This document shows positions 1-11,500 of a DNA stretch of 64,000 nt, piece after piece. The position numbers were made by a program, and so were the translations under genes. Numbering within the stretch: the stretch's first letter is position 1; each line of letters starts with the position of its first letter. This DNA comes from Aptenodytes patagonicus (taxonomy: Eukaryota; Chordata; Aves; Sphenisciformes; Spheniscidae). The notes below the pieces were generated by a model, which saw only the letters and a program-made list of their open reading frames with translations, ran no database searches and was not told the origin of the DNA. The stretch spans positions 1,433,501 to 1,497,500 of the forward strand of contig NC_134962.1 in the NCBI RefSeq assembly GCF_965638725.1. The letters are read 5' to 3'.

Positions 1-43
1 ATTTTCCAAGCGCCTCGTAACTCACCTCCCTCCGAGCTGCGGG

Positions 44-205
44 AGCTGCGCCGAGCCGAGCCAAGCTGAGCTGAGCCGAGCTGTGCTGCGCTGAGCTGAG
101 CTGAGCCCAGCTGAGCTGTGCCGAGACCAGCCGTGCCATGCGAAGCTGAGCCGTGCTGAGCCAAGCTCAGTTGAGCTGAGCTGAGCTGCACTGAGCCATT
201 CCCGG
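44..205. repeat. Degenerate (GAGCT)n pentamer repeat
   Basis: The stretch is built from imperfect GAGCT, GAGCC and GTGCT pentamers, most regularly between about 60 and 120 and again near 165-195. A pure short copy of the same pentamer recurs at 9,353-9,378. It is simple-sequence DNA with no coding signature. Confidence 0.75.
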
Positions 206-2561
206 CTCCCACGCGGCCGCCCACGCTCCCTGCCCCATGCAGTGCTCCCCAAAACGCACCTCGGAGGTTCTCGCTGTGCCCGGAGCGGGGTGCGGGACAG
301 GAGGGGGAAGGTGCTCGGCTGTGAAACCTCGCTTGCCAGGTACCTGCAGGTGAGCCACAGGTGCCAGCGCTGCGGGTCCCCGTCCTGGGAGCTCCATGTG
401 CTCACCCCATCGTACTAGCACGTGCCGGCCCCGTGCCAGGAGCCATGCCCTGGAGCAGCCTGGTGACCTCCCCGACCAGGGCTCCAGGGCCACTGGCCAC
501 CAGTGGCAGCCCCGACAACAGCGCACCCGCCCCTGGCATCCGCAAGTGCAAACCAGCACATTATGGCCCTCTCCTCCCCCACCCCAGAGAGGGCACAGAG
601 GGGGCTTCTTGGGCACACAGGACCCCCCTGCTCCCTGAGCACCCCCGGGACAGATGCTGACCTGCCTGCCCGTCCCACACCCCAGCCAGCTGCGGGGCAC
701 AGGGAAATAAAAGGGCCAAGAATTGGCTCCCATCTTTTGGGGGAAAACCCAGCATTTCTTGAGCTGTGCTCAGGTGGCTCTGCCAGCACGCTGCGTCCCC
801 GCTTGCTCCACAGAGAGGTTTGGGTTGGGATCTTGGTGGACCTCGGTCTTGATGGCTTCCAATTGACCAAGGGAGAGGTTCTGCCTGCTTCACTCTTGCA
901 GGGTGCACCTATTTTACTGGGATCTGCTCCTGCAGGCAAGGCTGAGGCCGGCCAGCGCGGGCTCATTCCCACCTTGGATGCTCTGGGTCTGCTTTACCTG
1001 GGAGGGACAAATGGGTTGGGGGACCGCTGAGCACCAGCAAACTCATTGCACTGGGGGGGGGGGTCCGCTTGCGGGGCTGCAGTGGATGTGTCCATCAGTG
1101 TCCTGGGGCATCCGACCGTGCCCAGGGAAAGCGCATCGGTGTTACTCTCCTCTCTGCCCCCATGAATTTCTCCCTCTGGCTCCCCCTTTCCCCGCCAGCC
1201 TCCCTGAACGTCTCTCCCCGCCGCTCCCATCCAGCACCACCACGTTTCATTCCCAAAGAGTTAATGATTCAGACAACGAAGGAAACGCTTCAGACCCCTT
1301 GGGCCTCGCCACAGGAAAGCAGGAGTAATAATGGTTGGGATCACTTTAGGTTTTTTTCTAATGCCAATACGAAATAAATTGAAAAATTACCCGTAAAATG
1401 CAAGTTTTCAGCATCTGGCTCAGCCTTACTTTCCATAAACAACCAAGCCCACAACATGGCGTCCCCATCGCGGATCTGCGTGGGCTGGGGGGCCCGTGTG
1501 GTGGCACCATCTCGGCACGGGAGCTGAGAAAAATACGGACATGGGAATGGCCAGTATCTCCGAAGCACCGGCTGCATCGGTGCTCGCAGGCGCTGCCAGT
1601 GATGGATGGCCACGGCCGCGAGTGCCCGGCTGGGCTTGCACCCTGGCAGGGCTCATGGCAGCTCCTCGCCCCGCAGAGGGGCCAGCCCAGCTCCCCAGGA
1701 ACTGATTGGGAATTTTCATTGTCCGGACCTGGAAGGAAAATGCTGTGCAAGGGCCAGGGAAGCGCCTCATCCCGGTCATGGTCTCCGGCTGCTGGCGCGA
1801 GTGAGCGCATGTCGGAGCGAGCCCTGCCAGGGTGAGCGCCCTTGCAGGAGGAGCGCACTAATTAGGTGGCTTTCATTAGCACTGGGTCCTCGGGGATGGC
1901 ACGTGGCAATTTGCTCAGCTCATCGCTGGGCTGTGCAATAGCGCAGAGGCTTTGCCAAGGCCAGCAGAGCTGCCAGTCCCGGGTCGCTGCCGGTGGGTGC
2001 CAGGTGTCCCCGAGGGAGCAGAGAAATCCTCTCATTTGCCTTAATTTGGCTATTTATGACTACTCCTCTGAAAATTGCAGTGGGAAGGGATGATGTGTTG
2101 TCCGCTGATTAGTCAGGCGCCTGTTACCCCTCTGTTGTGCTTGGAGGCATTTCGGGGGGCTGCAGGGGGCGGGGAGCCCGGCTGACGGTGCCGGGGCGGC
2201 AACCATGGTGACTCATGGGTGATGCCGGGGAGAAGCAAGGCTGAGCCTGCGGGCGCTGCTGGCAGCTCCTGGCTCCCTCATGCAGCCCCGCTCCACGCCA
2301 GTGCAGAGGGAATGAAATGTTCTTCGTCCGTCTTCCAAAGGGAGAAAGTGTCCAGGAAGATAATTTGGAAAGTTTGTTTGACACTTGAGCACGCTTTCAT
2401 CTTTGGAAAAATCTTGGTGACCCTCCAAGGCAGCACCGCCTGCTTCCCGGCACGGCCGGTGCTCCTGGGCACACGCCCGTGGCACCACCCCAGGGGCCGT
2501 TTTCGGGGTGCCTGGGGCTCCGGTGGGGATAGCGTGGTCCCGCCAGGGCCACAGGTCAGCC

Positions 2562-2648
2562 AGGGATGCTGGAACAAAGGATGCTGGCACCGGGATACAG
2601 GCACCAGGGATGCTGGCACCAGGGATGCTGGCACCAGGGATGCTCCTG
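2562..2648. repeat. 15-bp minisatellite
   Basis: About five tandem copies of a 15-base unit, consensus AGGGATGCTGGCACC. The copies are cleanest at 2,605-2,645 and degenerate towards the left end. Confidence 0.8.
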
Positions 2649-5600
2649 GCCAAGGCAGCAAAGTGAAAATGAAACGGCTGGAGCTGGCTGGCAGTGGGGG
2701 GAAGGAGACAGCAAGGGGCAGCGGGACGGAGGGAGCCCCCGGACGAAGGCAGGGTTTTCTCCCCAGGTGCAACGAGCTTCCTGCAGCCGCGAGGGCTAGA
2801 GCGGTGGCCAGGAGGGATATCTTCTCCAGAGCAGGGGCCCTCGTGCATCCCAGGCGATGAATGTGGGTTTGATCAGGGGAGGGTTTGAGCGGATGGTAGT
2901 GGATAAGGAAGAAAAATATTTGGCATTCCTCTCCCATCATAACAAGCCCAGATGCTTGGACGGTGGCAGCCCGCTTCCCACAGAAATGGAAAGTCACAGC
3001 CGCTCCCCACGCCAGCTCGGCAGAGGCCCTTTCCCCTGCGCTTACGAAATGCCGGCTCCACCTAACGCCACACCGCGGCCCTCGCCGGGCATCCCACGGC
3101 ATGGCTGCTTCCGTCACCCAGGTCCCCAGCGGTGGCACCAGCCATGAACCGTACTCCGGGGGAGGCAGAGCTCGGAGCTCAGCAGATGCACAGGGAAACT
3201 CGCGGGGAAAGGCCAAACTGCAGATTTACTGCCCGTGAAGGAGCCTGGTGTGGCTGGGCGCTCCTCCCCGCGCCGGCATATTGGGAACACCTGGGCCGGC
3301 ACAGCCCCGCGAGGGAGGAGAGCTCCGACGAGGCCAGTGCCACGGGTAGCTATAATGGGAAGCAGCTCCCGCTTGGCTGGAGCTGGTGGGAGCAGCTGGG
3401 CTCTGCACGGCAGGAGGCAGCTCCAGCCTGCCCGGCAGCCCCTCTCGCCACCTCCCACGCTGGCACACAGAGTTGGTGAGGCCCCTCGGTGCTGGGATGC
3501 CGTCGGTTCTCCCAGGCAAGGAGGATGGCGTGAAGGTGGCTGACTTCAGCACTGGCGTCAGCCAAGCGTGCTGAGCAGCCTGCGGCATGCTCACGGCATG
3601 CTTGCGCTCCTTCTCCTCCTCCTGCCACGCTCCAGCTGGTCCTGGGTCTGTGCCACCCACCAGTCCTGCTGCTCTCGGGGGGATGCAGCACCCCGGGAGG
3701 TTTAAGGTTTGCCTTAAATCAAATCCTTCATCCCGGAGAGAGCACTGAAGCTCCCACTCCCCTCCTGCCAGCACGGCTCCTCCGGCTCAGCTCCGGCCCC
3801 AGCCACCGGTGCTGCTGTGCAGCCTCCGAGCGCTCCAGCTGCCAAAACAGAAGCAAATCCCAAAGATGGAATTGGTGTCGAGCGGCACCGAAGGCCGAGG
3901 GGCAGCGGGAGGAGGAGAGGGAGCAGGGAGGACGAAAGGGAAGACGAGCGGCGAGGTGGGAGGGAAGGTTTGGTGTCGAAACCGAATTCCTCCTCTGTGC
4001 CAGCGGAGCAGATTTCCAGTGTTTATTTTATCTCTTTAGTTGAGCCCCTTTGAGGCAGAATATATTAAATGGCTTGACTTTATATAATGGAAATAATTGA
4101 AACAATACTCCTGCTTCCCAGCCGCAATTTGTTGTGATTTCAGCCAAGAGTGGCCAGCCTCCTCTAGGTGGTGGGGACAGCCGCCGCCGTCAGCGCTTGT
4201 TCGCTGGTTATTGTTGACACATGTCAGCGTCGCCTTCCAATTTCCATACAGCTGTCAGAGCGGGAAAAACACCACGGCGCCTTGTGCGGCACGGGCTTGG
4301 CGCCGGCCGGCACCGACGGGCTCACCAATGGACTGCGGGCAGGGCATCGCCCCGGTGCTGGGGCTCATCTGCTATAACGGGGCTGGTGGTTATGGCTGAG
4401 CCGGGATTTCTTGGGGAGAGGTGGCATTTGGGCAGTGCTCGCAGGTAGCCGGGAGATGGGGATGGTGGAACAGGGCGAGCCCTGGGAGGAGGGAGGACGC
4501 GCTCACTTGCTGTGTGAACCATCGTGCTTAGACCTCGGTATTCACTGGAGAAGGTGAAAGAAGGAGATGGACATGAAGGTTGGGGGTTGTTGAAGTTTTA
4601 TTCAACTCCTCCCCAGCAGCGGGTGGGCATCGGGGCAGGGTCTCTGCAGAAAGCCCCCCCAGCCCTAGCATCCCCGCGGGCAAGGGCTCGCGCCGAGCGC
4701 CATCGTCGCAGCCAACATCAATCTCCGTCCCTCATGTGCCAGTGAAACTCTGCCATCTCTACTTGTCCGCTGAGGAGCAGCTGAGCCGGATGGACAAAAT
4801 AAGAACAAACACGATGGCGAGAAGTCCGCTGTGTTGAGCGGGGCCATAAACCCAACCTCCTGCTCCGCAGCACCGCGGGTGTCCTGGGCAGAGCTGACGG
4901 GAGGTGAAAATAAAAGCAAAAGGCAGAGGAGGTCTTCGGGGAACTGAGACACGGTGTAAAAATTGCTCAGAAATCTCTTCCTGCCATTGCAGCAATTCCC
5001 CCCCCGGCTGTGCGTGGTGGGGGCTCGGGGAAGCTTTCTCCAAGAAAAGGCAGGGAGGCGGCCTGCACGGTGCAGGGGCGGGAACCTGGGGCTTGGAGCA
5101 GCGGGACCGGGCTTTCGGAGAGCCTGGAAACCTGAAATTGCAGTATTTCTGCAGATTATTTTGCTGCCAGGGAGCCAGGATTCCCCGGGGGAGACGGGTG
5201 CTGCCGCCATGCCCACCGTGCCTCTCGCCCCGGGCACAGCCAGCACCGCTCTCCTGGCAAAGCCAAAGCATCGGCGACCACAGAGCATCCTCCTCTTCAC
5301 TGGGCACAGCTATCAGCTGCCTCTGGCTTCCCTAGCAGTGAAAATCATGTGTTTGTTACTGGAAGGGAGCAAGCCAGTGGTATTTTAGTAGCTGGCCCTC
5401 TTCTATTCTCCTAAGAATCATTTATGCCAAATTCCAATTGAATTTCTTTTAATATTTGTGCTATTTAAGGAAACTATTGAGTAAGACAGATGGAAGCATC
5501 AGTCAGATGGATGTTCCTGGCTCCACGTGAGACAGCACTCAGAAGTCACGTCCTTCTTCAAATAATTTTAATGTGACTACATGGTTCCCTCTTGCACATA

Positions 5601-6834
5601 ATTCCCCAGGAGGGTAAATCCTCTGACTCCAGTGCATGACTCTCACCAGCTGGAATTCAGCAGAAGACAAAGGCTTTGGGCAGGCTCCTGGTCCTGGATG
5701 GGGAAATTCCCCCTGGCAGCCGCAGAGCCCGGGGAGGGCTGCGGAGGCAGCCGCTGTGCACGTGCCGCCGGCGAGGGGACGCGGTGCAGAGGCTGGTGGT
5801 GCCCCTGGGCAGCCGGGGGCAAGTGGGGTGCCCATCCGGGTGCCCACAGGAAAGGCAAATGCCGGGTGCGCGGCTATACCTGCACCCCAGCACATGCCAG
5901 GGCTGAAAGCCCGGTGTCGGTGTTAGCATCGCCCGGCCGCCTGGCTGGGACTCGGCTGCCGAAGGCTGTGACAGTGTGTTTCCGTGTCAGAGCTTAGTTT
6001 TAAGCCATTTTGCTTAAAATCCAACCTCCCTGTGTCAGCTCTGGTCACTGCCGCGGGTCCTGCTGGCTGCAGCTGAAATTGGACCCTTAACAGCAAACCT
6101 GATGCCCGCGGACCTGCTGACAGCAGGATGCGATTTGTACCGTGACCGAAGTTGACGGCTCCTCTGCTCCTGCCTGCCCCGGCCAAAACTGCAGGGATGT
6201 GCTCATGCTTTGGACAGCAAGCCAGAAGGAAACAGCATGTCCTAAGGGCTGTCTACAAGTTAGTCCTTTGATGGACCCCACTGCGTTGGCACAGGGATGG
6301 GAAACACCCGGGCGAACGTCCCCAGGCACAGAAAGCTGCGGCGTGGCCAGCTGGGCTGTAGGGCTGAGAGCTGCCCCTGCCCTCGGCCACGCTCGGGGTC
6401 TGGGAAAGGCTTGATTTCACGCAGCCGAGTGGAGAAGCGGACACACGCCTGCTCCGCCATCACCGTAAATGCAGCCCCAGCCCTTGGCCTCATCATCATT
6501 GGCAGAGCCGCCCTGCATGTCCCCAGTCCCTGGCGCATCCTGCCCCATCCATGGGATCCGGGGCTTTGGGTGTCCCATGCGGACACGGGTCCCTCCTCAC
6601 CCTCCCAGCCTCAGGCTCCATCCTCTCCCTGCTGACGTCCCAGCTCCTGGCCCTGGTCCCCGTGTCTGCCGGGCACTGCGTCCCATTCCCTCTCTCTGGC
6701 ACAGCCTGGGGACGTGGCACAGCCAGGGCCAGCCCGGACCACGGTCACCAGCCCCGCAGTGGCTGCCAGCACCCCGGGGACACGGGGGCGGGAGCCTGTC
6801 ACCGCCGAAGGGCTGGTAGCCGTGTGTCATGGTG

Positions 6835-6990
6835 ACTTATAAAGGCTTTTCTCAGAATTAATAATAGGAGGGACACAAATTTTAATATTTCTGAAGTGAA
6901 AATAGAGTGATAATTGTATTTAGCCGACATTCAGGAAAATTATTACCACCTGGCAGCCCTGTTTGTGGCTGACGTCAAAGGGCACCATAA
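6835..6990. promoter_or_regulatory. AT-rich island, candidate enhancer
   Basis: A sharply bounded AT-rich segment inside GC-rich DNA. It contains TAATTA-like homeodomain core sequences, a CACCTG E-box near 6,950 and a TGACGTCA cyclic-AMP-response-element palindrome near 6,971. Such islands in avian gene deserts often coincide with conserved non-coding elements. That is inference from composition and motifs only; conservation was not tested. Confidence 0.3.
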
Positions 6991-9352
6991 ACCAACGTGA
7001 ATTTTGGAGAGCACCATGAAAAAAAAAAGAAGGAAAGAGCAGAAATTGTGAAGGGCAGGCCTTTGTGTTAACAAAACCCCAAGGGTCAGGAGCCGTCCCG
7101 GGACGCTGGACGGAGCCGGTCCCCAGGGTCTGTTTGCCATTAGGAGAGGAGTTTTGCTAACACACAGGAGTGCCAGGGGATGTGGTCCCCACAAGTCGCT
7201 TCCTCCATTGCAGGCAAAGCCATGGAGAAGAATGTTCCCCTCTCCTTTTTCTTTTTTGTCAGCCTTTTATATCCTGTTTATGCCACTAACAAATTCAATT
7301 TTCAGGAGCTGGAATAAAGACAAAGTCTGAGCTGTTTGAAGCGCTGTTGGGTTGCAGGCAGCTCCCCTCTCGAAGCACACAGAGGAGGTTCAGCTTTGCC
7401 ATCATCCCAAAAAGCGCCGAACCGCAGGAGCAGGAGGAAAAGGGGATCGGGGTGGGTGAGTGGAGCCAAAGCGCTGCCAGGGAGGGTGCCAGCGGGGCCG
7501 AGGCGGCCCCGACCCTCGCGCTGGCCCCCAAGCACCAGTGCCGCTGCAGCTGGAGGAGGGATGCAGGGGCACGGTCCCCGGCCAGTCCCCAGTGCCTACG
7601 GCTGGGCGCAGAGCCGCTGCAGCAGGCTCTGGCTCATGGAAAGAATTCTTCGCTTGGGAATGCGAGCAAAAAACATTAAATGAAGGAAAAATGTATGCCG
7701 CGCTGTGAAAGCAGAGAAAGTACATTTCCAAATATCCCGAGCCTCCTCCCTGCCCCGCATGCACTCCGGGCGCTCTCAGCGTGCCATCTCTCCTCCCCAC
7801 GGCTCCGGTATTTACGGTTCCCCACCCGGGGGGACAGCTCTGTCCCAGCTCAGAAGGGACTGCGGCAGGGAGGGACGCCGTGACCTGGCGCCCTCGTCTC
7901 GACTGCTCCATCCATCCTTGCTCTTCCCGGGCTGTTTGTCCAACAGAGCAGCGCCAGCCACCCATCGCGGCGGTGAAGATCCAGCACCTTCCTGCAGGCA
8001 GAGGGACCCTCCTGCCGTGCCCCCAGCCCTGACCCGGGGATGCTCCGGGATGCAGAGGGTGAACCTGGTCCCAAGGGACCTGCTCAGAGCAGGCACAGCC
8101 CCTCGGGGACAGGGACTAAACCCACGTCACCTCTTTGCAGGAGGAGGGATGCTTCTGTGCTGGGCCATGCCCAGGACTCTGCTTTGGTTTGGCTTTCTCG
8201 GACCTCCCCAAGAACAGGGGTCCGGCGAGGGTTGCGGCGGTGCTCCCCGTGGGTGAGAATCTCTGGGGTCCCGGCACGGTGGCGCTCGCCCGCCGAGGGC
8301 CAGGAGCAGGGCTGTGCCACGGCAGCTCGGCTGGTTCCAATCATCAGCGTTGGGGGAAAATACCATAATATTGCGATGAAAGAGTGATGTGTGGCATGGC
8401 CTCCCCCGGGTGCAAAATGCCTCCTCCCATGGGGAAAGGGGATAATTAGAGGTTACTGATGTTTTCGTCTCTTTAACAATGCTGGTTTGCTAATTTGAGC
8501 CCCCCCTGGAAGACCACACAGCAAACCCTGAGCTCCCAGCAGACACCCACCGCACCTCCCGCCTCTCCCCAAGCCTCTCCCAGCCAGTCCGGCCGGAGCG
8601 GGGCCAGCAGCTGCTCCGTGAGCCGAATCTGCTCCGGCTCCACCGCTCACAGTTTCAGTGGAGACATGGGGACGTCCATCTGTCCCCACGTGGGGACGAG
8701 CCCCGGCTCGTGCAGCTGATTGCAGGGCTGGGTGCACCCAGGTTTGCAGCGGGTTTGGGGTGTGCACAGTCCATGGTCATCCCAACAGCATCGCATTGAG
8801 TTCCAGACTCAACCAAACAACTGGAGACCACTGAGACCACAAACAAATAGGATTTGATTTGATTTTTTTTTTAACATATTTTTTTCCTGAAGAAGAAGGA
8901 AAGAAGAGAACTCATATTTCCCATTCATGCGAAAGGAATTTGCCAGCGCGCGGTGGGGAGAGCAATGCTGGGGGTCCCTTGGCCCGGAGAAGCCACCACC
9001 CTGCATCTCCAGTGACAAAGAGGGGCCGGGAGGTGCCTGGAAGGGGCGGCTCCACACCTGGACACCTGCAGAGGTGCACGGGACGGGGAGACCGAGCCAC
9101 GGCAAAGGCTCCAGCTCCCTAAACCAGGATGCTGGGAAGGGCAGGACGGCATGGCCAGGCCAGGGCTCGAGCCCCAGCGCTGCCAGGGTCTAAATGCAAA
9201 GAGGCAGTGGCTTTCAGCCAAGGCTTCAAGAAGGAATTTCAGAAAGTTCTTGGTGTGGCCTCTCTTTTCCTAGAACAGATCAAGAGCTGGGCTCTGCACT
9301 GCTCGGCAATCCTCTCCCTTCATTTTGCCAAGTTCCCCAGTGGGGCCAGAGG

Positions 9353-9378
9353 AGCTGAGCTGAGCTGAGCTGAGCTGA
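9353..9378. repeat. Short pure (GAGCT)n repeat
   Basis: Five near-perfect tandem GAGCT units. The motif matches the degenerate repeat at the left end of the window. Confidence 0.8.
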
Positions 9379-9470
9379 GGAGGCGTCAGCACCCTGAGGC
9401 TGGGGAGAGGGTCTGCACAGGCAGAGGGATGTGGTGGTCAGAGAGACCATCAGGACAGGACTTGCGTTCC

Positions 9471-9640
9471 TGCATCCCTGCCTCCCCATATCCCTGCATC
9501 CCCACATCCCTACCTCCTCACATCCCTGCATCCCCGCATCCCTGCATCTCCACATCCCCACATCCCTGCACCGCTGCATCCCAACATCCCTGCTTCCCTG
9601 CATCCCCACATCCCTGCTTCCCTGCCTCCCTGCAGCCCTG
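9471..9640. repeat. 8-11 bp minisatellite, (TGCATCCC)-type
   Basis: Roughly 17-20 tandem copies of short units such as TGCATCCC and CACATCCC, about 8-11 bases each. It lies inside a long spurious open frame whose translation is a monotonous Pro/Ser/His/Ile repeat, so that frame is not called as a gene. Confidence 0.85.
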
Positions 9641-11284
9641 GAAGGCTGTGCTGGTCCCAGTTTATTCAAACACTCTCAGTCATTCTTCCCAGTTGGACGG
9701 TGCTGCCGGTTCTCCGGTAGCATCCTACTGCACTGGACAACTTTGCTGTGCGCAGCCCCGGCATCTTCTCGCTCTCGAAGTTACACATTCACTGAATTCT
9801 TCCTTTTCCTAGTTATTAATGGAGAAATCCTGTCGCATAATTATTTTCCACATCAGCCACCCGTTCACTCCCATAGAGCCAGGAGGAGCCCAGCTGCTCC
9901 CTCCCCTCAGCCGCGCTGTGCTGGAGAGACACAAACCAGCCACTCCTGCCGACCCCGGCACGGAGGGCAGAATGGCTGCGTCGAGACCGAGGCCCCTTGC
10001 CCGGGGACGGGTGCCCTGGCACTGCAGGGGACCGAAGATTACAGAAGGGGAGCCCTCGTCCCCAGTCCCTCGAGCCCGGGGATGATGCTGCCCTGTTTTT
10101 GGGTTTCCTGCTGCCTCCAGTCCCCGTCCTCAGTGCTCCCGGAGCCCCTCGGGAGCACCGAGGGGTCCTGCAATTACACCGAGACCTCCGCTACCCCCTG
10201 CCCCTGGCCGGCGGCAGCAGCGCTCCCGCTGCGGCTCTCACCCAGACCTTTGCCGGACACTGGCACAGCCAGTGCACCCTCCCCGCCAGCGCCACAGCCG
10301 GGCCACCTTCCTCCTGCCCCCCTTCCTCCTGCCCACATGCCCCACGGGCAGGCTGCGGAGGGGGAGCCGTGCCGGAGAGAGGCGGGAGGCAGTGTGCCAG
10401 GGGTCCTGTGCAGGGCTGTGCCACAGACCTGGGTGCAAAAGCCCCCGGGGGAGCAGCAGCAGGAGGCCGGTGCCATCCTGGTCCCCATCCCCATCCCCAG
10501 AGCAGGGCCCTCCTGTGTGTCCGGGGGGCAAGGGCAGCTGCTGGGTGGAGTGGAGCAGCAGCATCAGTGCACGGCCAGTTCCAAATTTGCACCAGCCTGA
10601 AACAATGACAATGACAGTGGTAGAAATAAAGAGATGAAAAATGTGTCTGCGATTTTAATGAGCTGGAAACACCCAGTGCAGGGGACGGAGGGGCGGGAGG
10701 GCGGCTCCCAGCCAGCCATCGCTGCGATGCTGCACACCCCGGCAGCGAAAGGGGTCCCTAATGCTTCCAAGATGTGGAGCCCTTCACGGGGGGCAGCTTG
10801 GCTTTCTGCAGCAGTCGCAGCTCAGGGGAATAATTGGGAAGATTATCACGTTGGAAATTGTTCGCAGGGGAGGGCAGCTTCATATAGCCCGGCCGTGGGT
10901 TTTCATGTCTGCACCAAACAATTGCTCTGTGTTGGAAACGTAGACGGAGGGTCGGCGGAGCCCCATGGCCTCGTGCAAGGGATCCCTGCCCTGATCCGGC
11001 ACCGGGAGCAAAGGAAAGGGAAAGGCCGGGTTGTGCGACTGGTGGGAACAGCCTCGGCAGACGGCCTTGCGGGGCGGCAGGTCCCGCTCCGGCACCGGCT
11101 TCGGGGCAGCCGGCCGAGTGCCTCCCAGCCCCGGTTCCCCGTGTGCGGCAGGGCCGGGACGGAGGGGTAGCAGGAGGGGGGCATCTGTGCCAGACTGTCC
11201 CTGGCACCTGCGATAACAGAGGCGGCAGTGGCTGGTCCCAGCGCCAGCTCACGGGTGGTCAGTCACCCTTTCGGGCTCTTCTCC

Positions 11285-11500
11285 TTTCCTCCCTGGGATT
11301 TTGTCCTACTTTTTTTATTTAAATTTTTTCATAGTCTTTTAAACACTGTAAAAATTTAATACAAAGGAAATTAAAAAACCCAGAGGAACTATTCTCAAAA
11401 TAATTTCACAATCCGCACATATCCCTCAGCAAATTTAATTTGTAGGAAATAAAGAACAAAATACGACAATAAAGGGCTTCTAAACAAATCCTAATGCTTT
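11285..11500. other. AT-rich segment with AATAAA motifs
   Basis: About 200 bases of AT-rich sequence bounded on both sides by GC-rich DNA. It has two AATAAA hexamers near 11,448 and 11,470 on the plus strand. They could be poly(A) signals of an unrecognised transcript or chance in AT-rich DNA; no upstream exon was found to support a transcript. Confidence 0.3.

Noticed and set aside
44-205. Immunoglobulin switch-like GAGCT repeat
   Set aside because: The motif resembles mammalian switch repeats, but the tract is very short, with no immunoglobulin genes nearby; it is ordinary simple sequence.
2278-3216. 312-codon minus-strand frame
   Set aside because: It spans the 15-bp minisatellite, producing a repeated Val-Pro-Ala-Ser segment, and has no recognisable domain.
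9431-10600. 389-codon plus-strand open frame
   Set aside because: It runs through the TGCATCCC minisatellite and then GC-rich DNA. The translation is repetitive, no family is recognisable, and overlapping frames are equally open.
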